DNA of 64,000 nucleotides from Hwanghaeella sp965227365 (GTDB lineage: Bacteria > Pseudomonadota > Alphaproteobacteria > UBA8366 > Aestuariispiraceae): the NCBI RefSeq assembly GCF_965227365.1, contig NZ_OZ245754.1, positions 744,001 to 808,000 on the forward strand, in the 5' to 3' direction. The notes beneath the pieces are model-generated. The model did no database searches and was not told the origin of the DNA. It saw nothing but the letters and a program-made list of their open reading frames with translations. This document shows, piece by piece, positions 59,782 through 64,000 of the stretch (position 1 is its first letter; the number at the start of each line of letters is the position of its first letter). A program made the position numbers and the translations under genes.

Positions 59782-61164
59782 ATGATGATGGACATGGACA
59801 CCAGTGACGAGGGCGTAGGCCCGGAAAAAATCGATCCGACTGCCGACACCGTATCGCCGGTGTCCGCGTCCAAGAAATCCGCGGCGGCAAAGGCTAAAAC
59901 CGCGAAGGTAAAGGCGACTTCGGCAAAGTCGTCCAAGGCAAAGTCCGCAAAGGCCAAGACTGTAAAGGCCAAATCGGTTAAAGCAGCGCCGGGCAAGACG
60001 AGCCAAACGAAGTCGATGCCCGCGGCTTCGGCGTCACCCGCCGCCGAAGCCGCACCGGCGCCGGCTGCTGCGGAGGTTGCGGTGGTGAGTGAACCGCCGT
60101 CTCCTGAAACGCATGACAAGCACGGGCGGTTCCACGAAAAGCGTCTCTTCGATCCCCACGGTAAGAAAATCGTCAATCTCGCCTTCCAAGGCGGTGGGGC
60201 GCATGGTGCCTTCACCTGGGGCGTCGTCGACCGTCTTTTGGAAGAACCGGCTTTCGAAATCGAAGGCATTACCGGGACCAGCGCGGGGGCGATGAACGCG
60301 ACCGTTCTGGCTTACGGTCATGCCAAAGGCGGGAACGAGGGGGCACGTGAAGCGCTCGACGCCTTCTGGCACGGTGTTGCCGAAGCTGCGCGTTACAGCC
60401 CGTATAAGCCAACCTTTTTCGATCGGTTGAAAGGCAACTGGTCCCTGGATAATTCCCCGGGTTATCAGATCATGGACATGATCGGGCGGATGTTCTCGCC
60501 TTATGACTTGAATCCCGGCGGCAACAATCCGTTACGCGACGTGCTGAATCAGCATGTGGACTTCGAATTCCTGCAGAAAAACTCGAAGATCAAGGTCTTC
60601 CTGAACGCCGTCAATGTCCGGACCGGCAAACTGAAGCAGTTCACCAATGACGTCATGACGGTCGATGCGGTGCTGGCTTCGGGGTGTCTGCCGTTCATGT
60701 TCCATGCGGTAGAAATCGATGGAGAACATTACTGGGATGGCGGCTATTGCGGAAACCCGGCGCTCTATCCGCTGATCTATCACTGCACCAGCCCGGATAT
60801 TCTTCTGGTTCAGATCAACCCGCTGGAGCGCAACGAACTGCCCCGCTCGGCCAGGCAGATTCTGGACCGTGTGAACGAGATCAGTTTCAACTCCTCTCTG
60901 ATGCGCGAGATGCGCGCGATCAAGTTCGTCACCGATTTGATCGACCAGGGCACCCTCAGCGAGGAAGAGTATGTGAAGCTGCATGTTCACATGATCTCCA
61001 GCGGAGAACTGCAGGAGTTCGGGGCCTCCTCGAAGCTCAACGCCGAACTGGGTTTCCTCTTGACCTTGAAGCGACTTGGCCGGGAGACGGCCGAGACATG
61101 GCTCCACGAGAACTGGGCCAAGGTAAACCACGAATCCACCTGCGACCTTGGAACTTTCATGTAA
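59782..61164 (+). CDS. Patatin-like phospholipase with Lys/Ala-rich N-terminal tail
   Basis: A 460-residue protein. Residues about 25-75 are a low-complexity tail of repeated AK/SAKAK units, like a phasin C-terminus or histone H1. The patatin domain begins near 130: oxyanion loop FQGGGAHGAFTWG, nucleophile in GTSAGAMNAT (G-x-S-x-G) near 168, and catalytic Asp in WDGGYCGNPAL near 315. A DUF3734-type C-terminal part follows. Genes of this type lie beside bdhA in many alphaproteobacteria, so a role at the PHB granule surface is plausible; lipase action on membranes is the alternative. Confidence 0.88.
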   Translation: MMMDMDTSDEGVGPEKIDPTADTVSPVSASKKSAAAKAKTAKVKATSAKSSKAKSAKAKTVKAKSVKAAPGKTSQTKSMPAASASPAAEAAPAPAAAEVAVVSEPPSPETHDKHGRFHEKRLFDPHGKKIVNLAFQGGGAHGAFTWGVVDRLLEEPAFEIEGITGTSAGAMNATVLAYGHAKGGNEGAREALDAFWHGVAEAARYSPYKPTFFDRLKGNWSLDNSPGYQIMDMIGRMFSPYDLNPGGNNPLRDVLNQHVDFEFLQKNSKIKVFLNAVNVRTGKLKQFTNDVMTVDAVLASGCLPFMFHAVEIDGEHYWDGGYCGNPALYPLIYHCTSPDILLVQINPLERNELPRSARQILDRVNEISFNSSLMREMRAIKFVTDLIDQGTLSEEEYVKLHVHMISSGELQEFGASSKLNAELGFLLTLKRLGRETAETWLHENWAKVNHESTCDLGTFM

Positions 61165-61245
61165 CGAGAAGGGCCTCGTGCCCGGATCGAAGACTGATTA
61201 CCGCTAAATACAGGATCAACGGCCAAGAAACCGGAGGGCACTGCC

Positions 61246-61989
61246 GTGAACCGCGACGAAATTCTCAAGAAACCGTCCATGCCGATCGCCGGTCCGAGTT
61301 ATCCGAAAGGACCGTACCGCTTCGTAAACCGCGAATACATGATCATCGTTTACGAAAGCGATCCCGAAGCCGTGCGGCACGCGGTGCCCGAACCGCTTGA
61401 GCCCGAAGAAGGCTCGCTGGTCTTCTATGAATGGATCAAGATGCCTGACAGTTCGGGCTTCGGCGACTATACGGAATCCGGCATCGTCATTCCCTGCCGG
61501 TATCAGGGCGAGCCTATCAATTTCACGGCTCAGATGTATCTGGACGACGACCCGCCCATCGCGGCGGGACGCGAGATTTGGGGCTTCCCCAAGAAATGGG
61601 CCCATCCGAAGATGGAAGTCGTCGAGGATACCCTGACCGGTACCCTGGACTATGCAGGACAGCGCGTCGCGACCGGAACGATGGCGTACAAGCATGAAAG
61701 CCTCGCCCGGACCCCCGAAAAGACGATCCAGGCGCTCGGAAAGACCCAGTGCAACCTGAAACTTATCCCCGGACCTGATGGGGAGCCGGCGATCTGCCAG
61801 CTCATCGCCTACAATCTCACGGAGGTGACCGTGAAAGGCAGTTGGACCGGTGACGCGCGGTTGCATCTCATCCCGCATGTCAACGCGCCGGTGGCCGATC
61901 TTCCGGTCCGCCGCGTTGTCGGCGGTCGACATTTCGTTGCCGATCTCACACTGCCTTACGGTCGGGTACTCTACGATTACCTAGCCTGA
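61246..61989 (+). CDS. adc: Acetoacetate decarboxylase
   Basis: A 247-residue enzyme from GTG 61246 behind GGAGGG. The Schiff-base Lys is K116 in GREIWGFPKKWAHP, next to K117; R29 in VNRE and E77 in TESG match the Arg and Glu of the Clostridium enzyme (R29, E76). It converts acetoacetate to acetone and CO2. Position after bdhA makes it a side exit for ketone bodies, perhaps when PHB is consumed. Confidence 0.9.
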   Translation: MNRDEILKKPSMPIAGPSYPKGPYRFVNREYMIIVYESDPEAVRHAVPEPLEPEEGSLVFYEWIKMPDSSGFGDYTESGIVIPCRYQGEPINFTAQMYLDDDPPIAAGREIWGFPKKWAHPKMEVVEDTLTGTLDYAGQRVATGTMAYKHESLARTPEKTIQALGKTQCNLKLIPGPDGEPAICQLIAYNLTEVTVKGSWTGDARLHLIPHVNAPVADLPVRRVVGGRHFVADLTLPYGRVLYDYLA

Positions 61990-62019
61990 CGGCTCTGCAC
62001 CCAGGCAGAAGAAGGTTTA

Positions 62020-62052
62020 GGGCTGTGCCGATATTCCGGCGCAGCCCTTTTT
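62020..62052 (+). terminator. Rho-independent terminator of the bdhA unit
   Basis: GGGCTGTGCCG (62020-62030) pairs with CGGCGCAGCCC (62037-62047) around ATATTC, followed by TTTTT. It lies 31 bases after the acetoacetate decarboxylase stop. Confidence 0.85.
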
Positions 62053-62250
62053 GCATATGCGGGGGGCTGTATATAAGGATATAGGGACGCCGGAGGCCGA
62101 CTGGAAACGGCGTGTAAGGCCGTCAGGCCTTGTGTATAAGCAGAATGCGACCAGATGGTTCGGTATGCCTGATATCCGCCCGCCGTGGTGGCGTTCATCG
62201 GTTCATTTGGAACCCTGCGTATTTTCGCCGGTTAAAACGACGCAAAAGCT

Positions 62251-64000
62251 TTGAGATATATCCTGTCCTTCTATTTGCCCGCCCTCGTTGCCTTCTTCCT
62301 GGCGATGGGCACCTGCGGACCATCAATGGCGCAGGAAACTGAAAGCCGTCCGCAATCCGGGCAGGCCTATACCGTAACGGTGGAAGGGGTGGATTCCCTT
62401 GCCCCTGCGATCGGCGAACAAATCCGTGAAGTGAGCCTGTCCTACCAATTGCAGGCCACGCCGCCGCCGACCAAAGCCGGGTTGCGCCGCCGCGCCGACC
62501 AGGACGTGCAGCGTTTCCTGGATGCGATGCATTCTCACGGTTATTACGATGCGGCGGTGGAAGTCGATATCCAAAGCCCGGATGACGCGGCCGGGACGGT
62601 TGCCGTGACGTTCAAGATTTCCCCAGGTGCCATCTATCGGCTGGGGGAGGTCGCCATCATCCGCACCGATATTCCGCAAGGGGCCGTGGCGGATGCGGAT
62701 CTGCTGGACTACCTGAACCTGGTTCCGGGTGACCCGGCGACCGCGGATTCGATCATCGATGCCGAAGGACTTTTGATCAGGCAATACAGGATATACGGCT
62801 TCCCGTTCGCCGCCGTGCCGTCTCGCCGAACCGTTATCGACAGGACCTCCAAGCTGATGACCGTTCACTATACGGTCCAGACCGGCGCCCCGGCGCTGTT
62901 CGGCGATGTCCGCGTTGAAGGATTGCGGGATGTTGAGGAGGCCTTCGTTCTTGCCCAAGTGCCGTGGATCCGCGGAACGGTCTATAATATTCAACAGGTT
63001 GAGGAATATCAGCGAAAACTCGCCCGGACGGGTTTGTTCGAATCCGTGACCGTCGCGCCGGTCCGCTCGGCTGAAGGCATCCAAGGCGGACAACAGGTCC
63101 TGACGGTCCCTATCAGCGTCACGATATTGGAGCGAGAGCACCGATCCATCGGGTTCGGCGCCACTTACTCGACGGAAGAAGGTCCTGGCGCGCATGCCTA
63201 CTGGGAACACCGCAATCTATTCGGCGAAGGCGAGAAACTGCGCATCGCGGCCGGGGCTTCACAGGTGGAGCGTGCGCTGACCGGGAATTTCAAGAAGCCC
63301 CTGTTCATGAGGAACGACCAGTCGCTGGTCGCAGAAGGGGCGATCAAGGACGTTACGACCGATGCCTTCGACGAAACCCGTGTTTCCAGCTTCATCGGTG
63401 TCGAACGGCAGTTGACGCAATCCTGGAGCGTTACCGCCGGTCCGACCCTGGAACTGATCTCCCAGGATACGGAAGAGACGGGCCAGGATGACTTGATCCT
63501 TGCCGGTTTTCGGACCGGACTGAAGTTCGACAACACGGACAACCTGCTGGATCCGACCCGGGGGACCCGTTTGCAGATCGATGTTTCTCCGTTCCATGAT
63601 TTCGGTGGGTTCAACGAGAGTTTTCTGAGCACGAGTTTGCATACTTCCCACTACCTGTCGGTCGACGATGATGGGGACTTTGTGCTGGCCGGGCGCACCC
63701 GCGTCGGTACGATCGTTGGGGCGGAGCGTGCCGAAGTGCCGGCCGCAAACCTGTTTTTTGCCGGGGGCGGCGGGTCGGTCCGTGCCTTCGGTTTCCAGCG
63801 CCTCGGTCCGCTGGACGACGATCTCGACCCGATCGGCGGCCGGTCGGTGGTCGAGGTCGGCCTGGAGTTCCGAGCCCGGGTTACCGAGAGTTTCGGCATC
63901 GTCCCCTTCATTGAAGCGGGTAACGTATACGAGGAAGATATCCCGGAATTCGGGGAATTGGACCTGCAATGGGGGGCTGGCCTGGGCTTCCGCTATTACA
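62251..64000 (+). CDS. tamA: TamA/Omp85-family outer-membrane protein, 3' end beyond the window
   Basis: At least 583 codons without a stop, running off the right edge. TTG 62251 gives a full signal peptide (LSFYLPALVAFFLAMG, cleavage after SMAQ); later in-frame ATGs at 62305 and 62326 would cut it. Three POTRA domains occupy about residues 35-275 (YDAAVEVDIQ, FGDVRVEGLRDVEEAFV). From about 290 an Omp85 beta-barrel follows with IGFGATYSTEEG, AYWEHRNLFGEGEKLR, LDPTRGTRLQIDVSPF and the L6-type segment FFAGGGGSVRAFGFQRLGP, the latter carrying a V-R-A-F variant of VRGY. TamA with TamB moves proteins or lipids to the outer membrane. The ribosome site is weak. Confidence 0.88.
   Translation, partial: MRYILSFYLPALVAFFLAMGTCGPSMAQETESRPQSGQAYTVTVEGVDSLAPAIGEQIREVSLSYQLQATPPPTKAGLRRRADQDVQRFLDAMHSHGYYDAAVEVDIQSPDDAAGTVAVTFKISPGAIYRLGEVAIIRTDIPQGAVADADLLDYLNLVPGDPATADSIIDAEGLLIRQYRIYGFPFAAVPSRRTVIDRTSKLMTVHYTVQTGAPALFGDVRVEGLRDVEEAFVLAQVPWIRGTVYNIQQVEEYQRKLARTGLFESVTVAPVRSAEGIQGGQQVLTVPISVTILEREHRSIGFGATYSTEEGPGAHAYWEHRNLFGEGEKLRIAAGASQVERALTGNFKKPLFMRNDQSLVAEGAIKDVTTDAFDETRVSSFIGVERQLTQSWSVTAGPTLELISQDTEETGQDDLILAGFRTGLKFDNTDNLLDPTRGTRLQIDVSPFHDFGGFNESFLSTSLHTSHYLSVDDDGDFVLAGRTRVGTIVGAERAEVPAANLFFAGGGGSVRAFGFQRLGPLDDDLDPIGGRSVVEVGLEFRARVTESFGIVPFIEAGNVYEEDIPEFGELDLQWGAGLGFRYY

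Noticed and set aside
59868..60010. Tandem DNA repeat in the patatin gene
   Set aside because: The AAG/GCC-rich pattern is the coding of an Ala/Lys-rich tail and is not an exact DNA repeat.
62051..62254. A 67-codon plus-strand frame ending at the tamA start (TGA overlapping TTG)
   Set aside because: No ribosome site, no family resemblance and it begins at the T-tract of a terminator. The stop/start overlap is noted but could be chance.
1..64000. tRNA, rRNA, CRISPR arrays, transposases or phage genes
   Set aside because: Looked for in intergenic stretches on both strands; no cloverleaf, regular repeat-spacer pattern or transposase motif was found.

Overview
The window reads as chromosomal DNA of an alphaproteobacterium, probably Rhodospirillales-like. 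It is GC-rich and densely packed, many start and stop codons overlap, and the families (PQQ-type methylotrophy genes, TRAP transporters, a 3-hydroxybutyrate dehydrogenase module, a TamA-like protein) fit that group. I see no rRNA, tRNA, CRISPR array, insertion sequence or prophage. Genus-level assignment is not possible from sequence reading alone.

Region A (1-8742) looks like a catabolic island. It holds a Rieske oxygenase, a glutamine-synthetase-like ligase, a LigM/DesA-type tetrahydrofolate-dependent demethylase, a GntR/FCD regulator with two candidate TGTATACA operators, and a complete DctPQM TRAP transporter. The substrate is unknown; a methylated or methoxylated compound, perhaps an amine, is the best guess. 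Region B (8746-12872) is a TetR-controlled LplT-PlsC-Aas fusion for phospholipid re-acylation. Region C (12908-19061) pairs a phosphoribosyltransferase and a TIM-barrel protein with a divergent polyamine-type ABC transporter and a cytosine deaminase of the yeast Fcy1 type.

Region D (about 19205-45631) is a large lanthanide-dependent methanol/formaldehyde oxidation locus. It carries a sorbosone-type dehydrogenase with a cytochrome c, a SoxYZ-like carrier and its zinc hydrolase partner, and pqqABCDE with a short pqqA that is easy to miss. A secreted zinc peptidase lies divergent to pqqA. The glutathione formaldehyde pathway (gfa, frmA, frmB) is complete. XoxF has the Asp that marks lanthanide use, and xoxG, xoxJ, a rhodanese-like protein, beta-propellers and SRPBCC proteins follow. 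A PQQ-associated ABC exporter/importer set resembles the lanthanide-uptake (lut/ped) genes and encodes a very acidic PepSY-like protein. A second, NitT/TauT-type ABC transporter follows.

Region E (45827-53465) is regulatory: a LuxR-type response regulator, then an overlapping operon of a FIST (NosP-like) sensor, a hybrid kinase (NahK/ErcS'-like), a second kinase/OmpR regulator pair and two unknown secreted proteins. The arrangement recalls the ethanol-oxidation control locus of Pseudomonas aeruginosa. Region F (53541-58670) holds sugar-acid genes (dgoK, dgoA, L-2-keto-3-deoxyarabonate dehydratase, aldose 1-epimerase) around an orphan PAS kinase. Region G (58671-61989) is a ketone-body/PHB module (bdhA, a patatin-like protein with a Lys/Ala-rich tail, acetoacetate decarboxylase) preceded by three PhaR-like motifs. 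The window ends inside a TamA/Omp85 gene.
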